From: Halalkalicoccus sp. CGA53
GTDB taxonomy: Archaea; Halobacteriota; Halobacteria; Halobacteriales; Halalkalicoccaceae
Direction of reading: 5' to 3'
Length of the DNA stretch: 64,000 bases
Assembly: GCF_036429475.1 (NCBI RefSeq)
Contig: NZ_CP144125.1
Coordinates: forward strand, 1-64,000
The number at the start of each line of letters is the position of its first letter. Position 1 is the stretch's first letter. This document shows positions 7,820-15,362 of the stretch, piece by piece. A program made the position numbers and the translations under genes. The notes below the pieces were generated by a model that was given only the letters and a program-made list of their open reading frames with translations, was not told where the DNA came from and searched no databases.

Positions 7820-9019
7820 ATGGATCCCGATTCGATGGAGTTCCCGAGTTCGGACGCTCCGGTCGAGACGGTCTCTCCAGGCCGTCTCAAGGAACGTATC
7901 GACCTCGGCGAGGACGTGACGCTGCTCGACGTGCGCATGGAGAGCGAGTACGAGGAGTGGCGGATCGACGGCGAGAGCGTCAAGAACGTCAACGTCCCCT
8001 ACTTCGAGTTCCTCGACGAGGAGATCGACGAGGACGTCCTCGCGCGGATTCCCGACGACCGCGAACTCACGGTCCTCTGTGCGAAGGGCGGCGCGAGCGA
8101 GTTCGTGGCAGCAGCGCTCGCAGAGCGCGGCTACGACGTCGACCACCTCGAAGAGGGGATGAACGGGTGGGCGCGGGTCTACGAGGCACACGAGGTCACC
8201 GGCTACGACGGCGCCGGCACGCTCGTCCAGTACCAGCGCCCCTCAAGCGGCTGTCTGGGCTACCTCCTCTTCGACGGGAGCGAGGCCGCCGTGTTCGACC
8301 CGCTCCGTGCGTTCACCGACCGCTACCTCGCGGACGCCGAGGAGTTCGGTGTGGAGCTGACGTACGCCTTCGACACGCACGTCCACGCGGACCACGTCTC
8401 CGGGCTCCGCGAACTGGCCGCCGAGGGCGTCGAGGCGGTCCTCCCGGAGGCCGCGGGCGATCGGGGCGTCACGTACACGGACGAGCTGACGCTGACGACC
8501 GATGGCGACACGTTCGCAGTCGGTGACGCGACGATCGAGACGGTGTTCACGCCCGGCCACACCTCCGGGATGAGTTCCTACCTGATCGACGACGCGTTCC
8601 TCGCGACCGGCGACACCCTGTTCGTCGAGAACGTCGCCCGACCCGACCTCGAGGAGGACGACGACGGTGCGCCGGAGGCCGCTCGTACCCTGTACGAGAG
8701 CCTGCAAGAGCGCGTCCTCACGCTTCCCGACGACACGCTCGTCGGGGGGGCACACGCCAGCGACGCGGCCGTGCCAGCCGCGGACGGCACCTACACGGCA
8801 CGGATCGTCGATCTGAAGGGACGGATGGACGCGCTCTCGATGGACGACGACGAGTTCGTCGAACTGGTCCTCTCTGAGATGCCCCCCAGACCGGCCAACT
8901 ACGAGGAGATCATCGCGACGAACCTCGGTCGTCGCGAGACGGACGACGAGGAGGCGTTCACGCTCGAACTCGGCCCGAACAACTGCGCCGCGAGCCGGGA
9001 GACGCTCACGAGCGACTGA
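7820..9019 (+). CDS. Rhodanese-metallo-beta-lactamase fusion, persulfide-dioxygenase-like
   Basis: A 399-residue two-domain protein. Residues about 15-125 form a rhodanese domain (LLDVRMESEYEEW, then the active loop LCAKGGASE with Cys87, then EEGMNGW). Residues about 130-390 form a metallo-beta-lactamase domain of the ETHE1 type: THVHADH (His187, His189, Asp191, His192), TPGHTSG (His247), TGDTLF (Asp265) and GGAH (His312). ETHE1-type enzymes oxidise glutathione or protein persulfide to sulfite, and rhodaneses move sulfane sulfur, so the fusion would couple transfer and oxidation. Haloarchaea lack glutathione, so the thiol partner is unknown. Divergence from tusA-dsrE and a shared promoter element support one pathway. 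Confidence 0.9.
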   Translation: MDPDSMEFPSSDAPVETVSPGRLKERIDLGEDVTLLDVRMESEYEEWRIDGESVKNVNVPYFEFLDEEIDEDVLARIPDDRELTVLCAKGGASEFVAAALAERGYDVDHLEEGMNGWARVYEAHEVTGYDGAGTLVQYQRPSSGCLGYLLFDGSEAAVFDPLRAFTDRYLADAEEFGVELTYAFDTHVHADHVSGLRELAAEGVEAVLPEAAGDRGVTYTDELTLTTDGDTFAVGDATIETVFTPGHTSGMSSYLIDDAFLATGDTLFVENVARPDLEEDDDGAPEAARTLYESLQERVLTLPDDTLVGGAHASDAAVPAADGTYTARIVDLKGRMDALSMDDDEFVELVLSEMPPRPANYEEIIATNLGRRETDDEEAFTLELGPNNCAASRETLTSD

Positions 9020-9091
9020 TCGCCCCCTGGACGACGCGAACCGCGAGAGAGTGCCCGATCGCTGATCGCAGAGCTACTCGGATCCGACACG

Positions 9092-9127
9092 GTCGAGGCG
9101 GTCGAGGCGGTCGAGGCGGTCGAGGCG
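9092..9127. repeat. Four perfect tandem copies of GTCGAGGCG
   Basis: The nine-base unit GTCGAGGCG is repeated four times without error, immediately before the GTG that opens the truncated YeeE fragment. In that reading frame it encodes (Val-Glu-Ala)4. It lies where the normal N-terminus of the transporter should be, which suggests slippage in a gene that is no longer under selection. Confidence 0.85.
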
Positions 9128-9424
9128 GTGTTCCCGAACGGGATCGCCCGGTACGCGGTCGGCGGGCTCCTCGTCGGACTCGCGACGGCGTTTACCTGCT
9201 ACGGGACCGGGATCGCTACTGGTGGCAGTGCGTTCCTCGAGTCGACGCTCTCGTACGTCTCCGACCGGGAGCGGTTCCAGCGAGACCGCGGTTCCCGTGA
9301 CTGGCGGGTCCTCTTCACGGTCGGCATCGTCCTCGGGGCGGCGGTGTACGCGCTGGCGTTCCAATCGGAACAGCTCACGAGTTCGCCGAATGCGCCCGGG
9401 TCGACGGACGACTCGCGAGCGTGA
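9128..9424 (+). pseudogene. Truncated YeeE/YedE-type sulfur transporter
   Basis: A 98-codon frame whose sequence from FPNGIARYAVGGLLVGLATA through STLSYVSDRERFQRDRGSRD to FTVGIVLGAAVYALAF matches the first half of haloarchaeal YeeE/YedE proteins. The second half is absent, including the conserved cysteine/glycine signature GCTSGHG of the transport path. After residue about 80 the frame runs into a short unrelated tail (QLTSSPNAPGSTDDSRA). The N-terminus is replaced by the (VEA)4 repeat and has no good ATG. YeeE proteins import thiosulfate or similar sulfur compounds. This copy is very likely non-functional. It lies between the rhodanese-MBL and thioredoxin genes. Confidence 0.72.
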
Positions 9425-9550
9425 ACTGACCACCGAGTTCGCCACCCACGAGGACGACCGGACCGGGTGCGCACGGCCGGCGTAGACGGCCGCCGACAGC
9501 CCAGCGAACCTCGACCTACGACGGCGATCTCGCGTATCTCCGAGCGGTAT

Positions 9551-9910
9551 CTACTCGGTGTAGGCCTCGATCAGTGAACGGAGCCGGTCCTCGGGCTGGA
9601 CGCCCACGACCGACTCGACCTGCTGGCCGTTCGCGAAGAGCGCGAGCGTCGGGACGCCACGGACGCCGTACGCTCCCGCGAGTTCCTGGTTGGCTTCGAC
9701 GTCTACCGTCGCGATCGTCGCGTCGGTCTCGACTGCGAGGCGGTCGATGGCCGGGGCCAGCATCTGGCACGGTCCACACCAGTCGGCGTAGAACTCCACC
9801 AAGACAACGTCGTACTCGTCGAGTAGATCGTTCAACTCGGCCTGGCTCTCGACGGTCAGCGGGTCGTCGAGGACGTTCGTGCTGGATTCGGCCGTCGTAT
9901 CTGCTGTCAT
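9551..9910 (-). CDS. trxA: Thioredoxin
   Basis: A 119-residue protein with the classical active site YADWCGPCQM (Cys45, Cys48), the following APAIDRLA helix, the cis-proline block YGVRGVPTLALFANG, and a C-terminal helix. An N-terminal extension of about 20 residues is acidic and probably disordered. The ATG at 9910 is preferred over the longer open frame because a promoter-like box lies between. Position inside the sulfur island suggests it reduces persulfide or disulfide forms of the TusA, DsrE or rhodanese proteins. That role is inference. Confidence 0.93.
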   Translation of the reverse strand: MTADTTAESSTNVLDDPLTVESQAELNDLLDEYDVVLVEFYADWCGPCQMLAPAIDRLAVETDATIATVDVEANQELAGAYGVRGVPTLALFANGQQVESVVGVQPEDRLRSLIEAYTE

Positions 9911-9934
9911 CGACTCCGGTACGGGCTCGTAGTA

Positions 9935-9964
9935 GTTAAGAGTTTTGGGGATATTATGCAATAT
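9935..9964 (-). promoter_or_regulatory. Thioredoxin promoter with ATATT-N4-AATAT inverted repeat
   Basis: On the minus strand: ATATTGCATAATAT (9951-9964), then CCCCAAAA (9943-9950), then a CTTAAC box about 25-30 bases before the ATG at 9910. The five-base arms ATATT/AATAT form an inverted repeat with a four-base spacer. An almost identical arrangement, including CCCCAAAA, stands before the DUF7512-TauE operon. Confidence 0.55.
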
Positions 9965-10078
9965 TCTGTGTGTCCGCCGCACTCCTCCGGTTCCCACGGG
10001 GCTCTCTCCACCCGGCGCCGCAGACGCACCTGCATTCTTTCCTCGAAGCGAACTCGGACCGTATCGTTCACACCGGGA

Positions 10079-11140
10079 TCATCGGTGCTCAGCCCTCGGG
10101 ACCGTTCGACGATCTGCCCCACGAAGCGACCGGACAGTCGTGTAGACGATCGCACCGCTGACGACGACGGCAGCCCCGACGACCATCCCCAGTCCGAGAG
10201 TTTCGAGGAGTTCGATACCGAGAGCGGAGCCGGTCTCGCCGACCCCGACCGCGGCGGCGCCGACGAGTAGCATCCCGCCGAAGTAGATCTTGATACCGTC
10301 GGCGTCGACGATCGCGGTCGCGGCCGACCCGACCCGTGCACCGAGCGCGCTCCCGAACAGCAACGGCGCGACGATGCCGAGGTCGACCCCGCCACCCTGA
10401 GCGTAGAGATAGCTCCCGATCGCCCCGGAGAAGACGATCTCGAAGAGGTCGGTTCCGACGGCGACGGGGACGGGAACGCCGATCGCGTAGATCATCGCCG
10501 GCATACGGATGAACCCACCGCCGACGCCGAGAAAGCCGGAGAGTAACCCGGTCAGGAAGGCGACGCCGGTGACGACCCACGCCGACACCCGAACGTTTCC
10601 GCGGAGCGTCACCATCGGCGGGATACGGACGGTTCGCTGTATCTTACGGGTGATCTCCGGAACCTCGTACTCGTCGAGGTCCCCCTCTCCGGCGTCGTGG
10701 TCGATCCCGCCGCCGTAACCGGAGAGCGCCTCACGGGTGACCAGAGCACCGATGGTGCCGAGTAGGAGGACGTACGCGACGCTGATGACACCACCGGCCA
10801 GTCCGAGGTCTTCCAGGTAGAAGACGGTGATCCGACCGACCTCGATCCCGAGCGTCGTCCCCGCGATCATGACGACGCCGAGTCTGTAATCGACCTGCCC
10901 GAGGTCGTGGTGTTTCAGCGTCGCGATCACGGCCGTGCCGAAGACGAACGCCATCCCACTGCCGACCGCGACCGGGGCCGGATACCCCATCATCAACAAC
11001 GCCGGAGTGACGAGAAACGACCCCCCCATCCCGAAGAACCCGAAGAGGATCCCCACGACGAACCCGAACCCGACGAACAGCGAGAGGAGTTCCGGAGAGC
11101 TATCCAGGATCCCGAGGCTAGCGTCGAGCAGCGTCGTCAC
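10079..11140 (-). CDS. Sulfite exporter TauE/SafE family permease
   Basis: About 353 residues with roughly eight to nine hydrophobic segments in two halves. Each half opens with the family's glycine-rich motif (FVVGILFGFFGMGGSFLVTP and FLTGLLSGFLGVGGGFIRMP). A hydrophilic acidic loop separates the halves (residues about 155-195). The family exports sulfite, sulfonates or related anions. Next to a persulfide dioxygenase, sulfite export is the natural inference. The GTG at 11140 places the first helix correctly and overlaps the end of the DUF7512 gene, so the two are translationally coupled. Confidence 0.88.
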   Translation of the reverse strand: MTTLLDASLGILDSSPELLSLFVGFGFVVGILFGFFGMGGSFLVTPALLMMGYPAPVAVGSGMAFVFGTAVIATLKHHDLGQVDYRLGVVMIAGTTLGIEVGRITVFYLEDLGLAGGVISVAYVLLLGTIGALVTREALSGYGGGIDHDAGEGDLDEYEVPEITRKIQRTVRIPPMVTLRGNVRVSAWVVTGVAFLTGLLSGFLGVGGGFIRMPAMIYAIGVPVPVAVGTDLFEIVFSGAIGSYLYAQGGGVDLGIVAPLLFGSALGARVGSAATAIVDADGIKIYFGGMLLVGAAAVGVGETGSALGIELLETLGLGMVVGAAVVVSGAIVYTTVRSLRGADRRTVPRAEHR

Positions 11141-11285
11141 CCCGGGTGAGGAGTGCCAGCAGTCGAGGCCCGACGAGTCGCTCCACCCCACCGTAGCCCA
11201 CGTACAGAACGATCGCCTCGAGCAGGACGATCCCGATCAGCAGGGCTGCCTGTGGATTCCAGGTCGGCACCGCTACGCTGAGCAT
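11118..11285 (-). CDS. DUF7512-like single-helix small protein
   Basis: A 55-codon gene found by reading the minus strand between the TauE start and the promoter. It begins MLSVAVPTWNPQAALLIG and ends TRGDDAARR before a TAG at 11118-11120. It has one hydrophobic helix (residues about 13-31) followed by a basic amphipathic tail. I recognise it as the small haloarchaeal DUF7512 family that sits before TauE/SafE permeases. Its last 23 bases overlap the permease reading frame. It may be an accessory subunit of the exporter (inference). Confidence 0.7.
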   Translation of the reverse strand: MLSVAVPTWNPQAALLIGIVLLEAIVLYVGYGGVERLVGPRLLALLTRGDDAARR

Positions 11286-11361
11286 ACGTGATCCCCCGCT
11301 TCACAGATAGCCGTGTGTGGTTCCCACATTTCTACTCGCTACCTCTACCCGCCGTCTGTAC

Positions 11362-11390
11362 ATAACGCTTTTGGGGTTATTCTACAATAC
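11362..11390 (-). promoter_or_regulatory. Promoter of DUF7512-TauE with GTATT-N4-AATA element
   Basis: On the minus strand: GTATTGTAGAATAA (11377-11390), then CCCCAAAA (11369-11376), then CGTTAT (11362-11367). The order, spacing and CCCCAAAA block copy those of the thioredoxin promoter at 9935-9964. The box is about 80 bases before the DUF7512 start, so a leader of about 50 bases is expected. Confidence 0.5.
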
Positions 11391-11515
11391 TATATCGAGT
11401 AACGATTCTAGACCACGTGGAGAGATTAGATATACCTACCGTCCGAACGGTTCTAAACGGTTGGGACGGGCGATCAGTAAAAACCGTGGTCGAGGAGAGG
11501 TCAGTTCACCTCGCC

Positions 11516-11545
11516 TATATTGCTAATATGAAACAATATTATAGC
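11516..11545. promoter_or_regulatory. AT-rich inverted repeat with two opposed RTATTG sites
   Basis: CTATATTG at 11515-11522 and CAATATTATAG at 11534-11544 form an imperfect inverted repeat about 30 bases long, in an otherwise GC-rich region. It lies about 35-60 bases before the universal stress protein start. Each arm contains the RTATTG core found before the other genes of this island. The ATATTATAG part could also serve as the TATA box. Confidence 0.45.
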
Positions 11546-11574
11546 AACCGAGCCTACACGAACTCGGGAGAGCA

Positions 11575-12410
11575 GTGTTCGCGACGGATCTTTCGGCAGC
11601 CAGCGAGGCGGCGATCGAGAGCAAGACCTGTCTGGAGTGTCTCGATCGGATCGGGGTCCGTGAGATCCACCTCGTCACCGTCGTCCCGTCGAACGTCCAC
11701 GCCGGCATGCCCGGACTCGACGTCGAGGCGCGCAGGCGACGAGCGCTCTCGTGGTACCGGAGCGTCGTCGAGGCGTCCGGGTTCTCCGTCGAGACACACG
11801 TCGTCCGCGGAACACCCCCCCGACGAATCAACGGTATCGCGGAGACGGTCGTCGCCGACGTAACGATCGTCGGGTCCCGGGGGTGAGCCCGCCCGAAAAC
11901 CGTCTCATCGGTTCTACCGCCCGGAACCTGTCCCGAACGACCGTCGTCCCGCTGCTCGTCAACCGGATCGAACGCGGCACGGAAGAACCCGACGTCGTTA
12001 GGAAGCACCTGTTCAGACGGACCCTGTACGCGACCGATTTCTCGGAGAACGCCGAGTGGGCGTTCGACGCGTTCTCGTACCTACGCCACGCCACTCGGGA
12101 AGCGACGCTCGTCCACGTCCGGAGACCGAAGGATCCGGAGCCAGGAGACGGGGAGAACGATCCACACGAACGACTGGAACGCCTCGGGGCACGGCTCGAC
12201 GAGTGGGGGATCGAGGCGACCGTGGACGTACGCCGAGGGGACCCTGCAGCGGAGATACTCGACGCCGAAGCCGAGCACGACCCGACGGTCACGCTGCTCG
12301 GAACGCGCGGACGGAGCAGACTGAGGCGGCTCTTGCTCGGGAGCATCTCCGAGACCGTCATCGCCCGGTCGGCCGGAAACGTACTCCTCGTGCCACCGCC
12401 TCGGGTCTGA
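11575..12410 (+). pseudogene. Tandem universal stress protein, interrupted by a frameshift
   Basis: Two UspA domains in tandem. The first (from the GTG at 11575: FATDLSAASEAAIESK to VADVTIVGSRG) ends at a TGA at 11884-11886. The next reading frame continues with ENRLIGSTARNLSRTTVVPL and then a complete second domain (RTLYATDFSENAEWAFDAF to LLGTRGRSRLRRLLLGSISE and VIARSAGNVLLVP) to 12410. The shift falls in a run of five Gs (11879-11883), where one extra G would restore a single frame. ATP-type UspA motifs (G-x2-G-x9-G-S/T) are seen in the second domain. It is either a recent inactivation, a sequencing error, or slippage. No ATG precedes the first domain. Confidence 0.75.
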
Positions 12411-12517
12411 GCGGTGGAGCGGTTCGACCCCCAGCCGGGGTGCCCGTCCGACCGATTCGGCAGAATTGTGTGCCTTGTGCAAAGCCCTTATCAGGGTTGC
12501 ATTCGTAGAGACTGGTA

Positions 12518-12922
12518 ATGACCGACTCGATGGCGGAAATGCTTCGTCAGGACATGGAGTGTGAGGGGCTGCTCGAGTGTTTTCACGGCCTGAAGACGCT
12601 CGATCGCGAGTGCTTCCGCGCGCTCGTCGAGAGTGCGGAGCCGTTGACGATCGACGAGGTGGCGGAGATCGTAGACCGCGAGCGCTCGACGGCGTACCGT
12701 GCGATTCAGCGACTGCTGAGCGCCGGGTTCATCCAGAAAGAGCAGATCAACTACGAGCAGGGAGGGTACTACCACGTCTACCGGCCGACCGATCCCGAGA
12801 CGGTCGCGAGCGACATGCAACGGATGCTCAACGACTGGTACGCGAAGATGGGCCAGCTCATCCACGAGTTCGAGGAGAAGTACGGCGAGCGACCCGAATC
12901 CCGGGTCCCCGCAGAGAACTGA
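12518..12922 (+). CDS. TrmB-like winged HTH regulator with three cysteines
   Basis: A 134-residue protein. A winged helix-turn-helix spans about residues 25-95 (TLDRECFRALVESAEPLTID, VAEIVDRERSTAYRAIQRLL, GFIQKEQINY and a wing YYHVYRPT). A C-terminal amphipathic helix probably dimerises. Cys15, Cys21 and Cys32 cluster at the N-terminus before the DNA-binding part. A CTTATC box (12487-12492) lies about 30 bases before the ATG. Position at the edge of the sulfur island makes it the best candidate for binding the shared RTATTG element. Thiol-based sensing of persulfide is inferred from the cysteines and context only. Confidence 0.82.
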   Translation: MTDSMAEMLRQDMECEGLLECFHGLKTLDRECFRALVESAEPLTIDEVAEIVDRERSTAYRAIQRLLSAGFIQKEQINYEQGGYYHVYRPTDPETVASDMQRMLNDWYAKMGQLIHEFEEKYGERPESRVPAEN

Positions 12923-12998
12923 TCAGCGGTGGTTCGGGCGATCGGCGACGGTGAACGGAGGACTGGCAACGACCCCGGGTTCGACCGTTTCGGACCGG

Positions 12999-14297
12999 TC
13001 ACCGGTCCGAGATCAGATCCGCACACGCGAAGCCCGCGACGACGCCGCCGTCGAGGCTCCGTTCGGGGTACTGTGCCCGCGAGGCCATCCCCGCGTAGGT
13101 CAGCCCCTCGGCGACCTCGGAGAGATCGTACGGGATCACCTCGTCCAGATAGCCGCACGTGTAGATCGGCGCCGTCCGCGGGTTGCGCGCCGTCCGCACC
13201 CAGTTCACCGTACCGGAGTCGAACGCCGGGAAGAGGTCGGAGATCGCCTCCAGCCAGAGCGCTCTCACCTCGTCGTCGTCCATCTTCCACACCACCTCCT
13301 CCCCGGACTGGACGTACCGCGCGACGTAGAGCAGGTGTTCGCCGCCGTAGCGCTCGGGAGGGACGAACTCGGTGTGTTCGATCAGCGCTCCGAACGGCGC
13401 GTCCTCCGCGACGTTGAGCCAGTACGTCCCCGTGAGCGGCTCCGAGAGCGAGAGTAGCGAGCAGATCGTCCCCTGGAACTCGACCGAACTCTCGTAGCCG
13501 ACGAGCGACTCCAGCACGTCGGGCATCGTCGCGACGACGACGCAGTCGACGGGGTGGGTCTCGACACCGTAGTCGGTCGCGACCGAGAGCGAGGTCACGG
13601 ACCCGTCCTCGGTGCCGACCGCCTCGACCCGTGCGCCGGTCTCGATCCGCTCCGGACCGATCGCCTCGACGAGCGCGTCGACCAGCCGCGAGAACCCTCC
13701 CGGGACGTAGCCGAGGACCTCCCCGCGCAAGGGGTCGCGCTCCCCGCGAAAGCGAACCCGGCCGAGCAGCCACGCGGCGCTCACCTCGTCGGCCCGGGAG
13801 CCGAACTTCGCCTCCAGGAGCGGCTCGAAGAACTCCTCGTAGACCCGCCCGCCGACCTCTCTGTGGAGGAACGTCACCGCAGGGACCCCGTCGTAGGCCT
13901 CCAGGTCGTCGTAGGCGTCGAACCGGGGGCGGAACCCCTCGAACCCGACGCCCTTCGTGAGCATCGCCAGGCGGAGCGTGTCCGGGAGCGAGAGCCGGGG
14001 GTAGGCGAGGATCTCCCAGGGGGTGTCGAGCGGGTGGACGAGGTCGTCGACGTAGACGGCGTTCGTGCCGACCCGCCACTCGACCTCGACGCCGAGGTCG
14101 TCTGCGAGCGCGGTGATCGTCTCCTCCGACCTGGAGAGGTGGTGGTAGTACGCCTCGACGGGATCGCCGGCGGTCTCGTAGCTCGCGGCGAGCCCTCCCA
14201 CCTCGTTCGCCTCGAACACCCGGACCTCGTGGCCGTGCTGGTGGAGGCGGTAGGCCGCGGCGAGACCCGCGATCCCGCCGCCGACGATCCCGATCAT
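12999..14297 (-). CDS. FAD-dependent amine-oxidase-like protein (protoporphyrinogen-oxidase-like)
   Basis: About 432 residues. The FAD-binding motif starts at residue 2 (IGIVGGGIAGLAAAYRLHQ) and is followed by the family block VGGLAASYE and a C-terminal flavin contact (GLTYAGMASRAQYPERSLDG). The middle matches flavin amine oxidase/phytoene-desaturase-like proteins (GGFSRLVDALVEAIG). Haloarchaeal relatives are annotated variously as protoporphyrinogen oxidase or NAD(P)/FAD-dependent oxidoreductase. Substrate unknown. The start at 14297 places the FAD motif at the N-terminus. The longer frame upstream is shadow sequence. Confidence 0.85.
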   Translation of the reverse strand: MIGIVGGGIAGLAAAYRLHQHGHEVRVFEANEVGGLAASYETAGDPVEAYYHHLSRSEETITALADDLGVEVEWRVGTNAVYVDDLVHPLDTPWEILAYPRLSLPDTLRLAMLTKGVGFEGFRPRFDAYDDLEAYDGVPAVTFLHREVGGRVYEEFFEPLLEAKFGSRADEVSAAWLLGRVRFRGERDPLRGEVLGYVPGGFSRLVDALVEAIGPERIETGARVEAVGTEDGSVTSLSVATDYGVETHPVDCVVVATMPDVLESLVGYESSVEFQGTICSLLSLSEPLTGTYWLNVAEDAPFGALIEHTEFVPPERYGGEHLLYVARYVQSGEEVVWKMDDDEVRALWLEAISDLFPAFDSGTVNWVRTARNPRTAPIYTCGYLDEVIPYDLSEVAEGLTYAGMASRAQYPERSLDGGVVAGFACADLISDR

Positions 14298-14469
14298 CGG
14301 CGACGGTTGCGGAGCCGCGGGCAAGGCCTTTCCCATCCGACGGCCGTCGGTGCTCGACCGACGGTTGGGGCCCGTGCGGACGCGCTCCGGCGGGAGGGTA
14401 CGACCGTCCGTATGACACGACGTGGCCGTCTCCGCTAGCTTTTTGCCCCGTCTCGGGAAAGGGCGGGCA

Positions 14470-15345
14470 ATGACTACCGTGCGGGCACCCGCGACGAGCG
14501 CGAACCTCGGCAGCGGGTTCGACGTCTTCGGCGTCGCGCTCTCCCGGCCCGCCGACGTCGTCCGCGTCTCCAGGGCGGAGGAGACGTCGATCGAGATCCG
14601 GGGGACCGGAAGCGAGTTCATCCCCACCGATCCGGCGAAGAACACCGTCGGGGCGGTCGCCCGCTCGCTCGACGCCCCCGCACGCATCGAGATCGACAAG
14701 GGGGTCCGACCCTCCTCCGGGCTCGGCTCCTCGGCCGCGAGTTCGGCGGCCGCCGCCCTCGCGCTCAACGACCTCTACGACCTGCGGTTGAGCCGGGAGG
14801 AGCTCGTCCCTCACGCCGCCGAGGGCGAGGCGCTCGTCTCGGGGGCCGCCCACGTCGACAACGTCGCGCCCGCGCTACTCGGCGGGTTCACCATCGCCAC
14901 GGACCGTGGCGTCACCCGGATCGGCGCGTCGATCCCGTTCGTCGTCTGTCTCCCCGACATCGTGCTCTCGACACGCGACGCCCGCCGGATCGTCCCCGAG
15001 TCCGCCGGGATGGACGAGATCGTCAACACCATCGGCCGGGCGGCGACGCTCACCGCCGGGATGTGCCGGGACGACCCGACGCTCGTCGGCGAGGGGATGG
15101 AAGACGGGGTCGTGACGCCGGCCCGGGCGTCGCTCATCGAGGGCTACGCGGGGGTGCGAGAACGCGCACTCGACGCCGGGGCGACCGGGGTAACCGTGAG
15201 CGGCGCGGGCCCGACGGTCGTCGCGGCCTGTTTCGGCCACGCGAAACAGGCGGTCGCGAGCGCCATGCTCGACGGCTTCGCCGAGGCGGGCGTCGAGGCC
15301 CGTGCGTTCCAGACGGAAGTGGGTCGCGGCGCGGAACTGCTCTGA
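14470..15345 (+). CDS. thrB: Homoserine kinase
   Basis: A 291-residue GHMP-family kinase. TVRAPATSANLGSGFDVFG is the family's N-terminal substrate motif. VRPSSGLGSSAASSAAAALA is the ATP-binding PxxxGLGSSAA motif. GVTVSGAGPTVVAACF is the C-terminal glycine-rich motif. It phosphorylates homoserine for threonine biosynthesis. Length is normal. The ATG at 14470 is chosen because the family begins directly with the TVRAPATSAN strand. The gene is divergent from the FAD oxidase with about 170 bases between them. Confidence 0.95.
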   Translation: MTTVRAPATSANLGSGFDVFGVALSRPADVVRVSRAEETSIEIRGTGSEFIPTDPAKNTVGAVARSLDAPARIEIDKGVRPSSGLGSSAASSAAAALALNDLYDLRLSREELVPHAAEGEALVSGAAHVDNVAPALLGGFTIATDRGVTRIGASIPFVVCLPDIVLSTRDARRIVPESAGMDEIVNTIGRAATLTAGMCRDDPTLVGEGMEDGVVTPARASLIEGYAGVRERALDAGATGVTVSGAGPTVVAACFGHAKQAVASAMLDGFAEAGVEARAFQTEVGRGAELL

Positions 15346-15362
15346 TCGGCGCCTCGGACCGA

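Noticed and set aside
9092-9127. Short perfect repeats that might suggest a CRISPR-like or regulatory array.
   Set aside because: The units are contiguous nine-mers with no spacers and lie in frame with the YeeE remnant. They are a simple tandem repeat.
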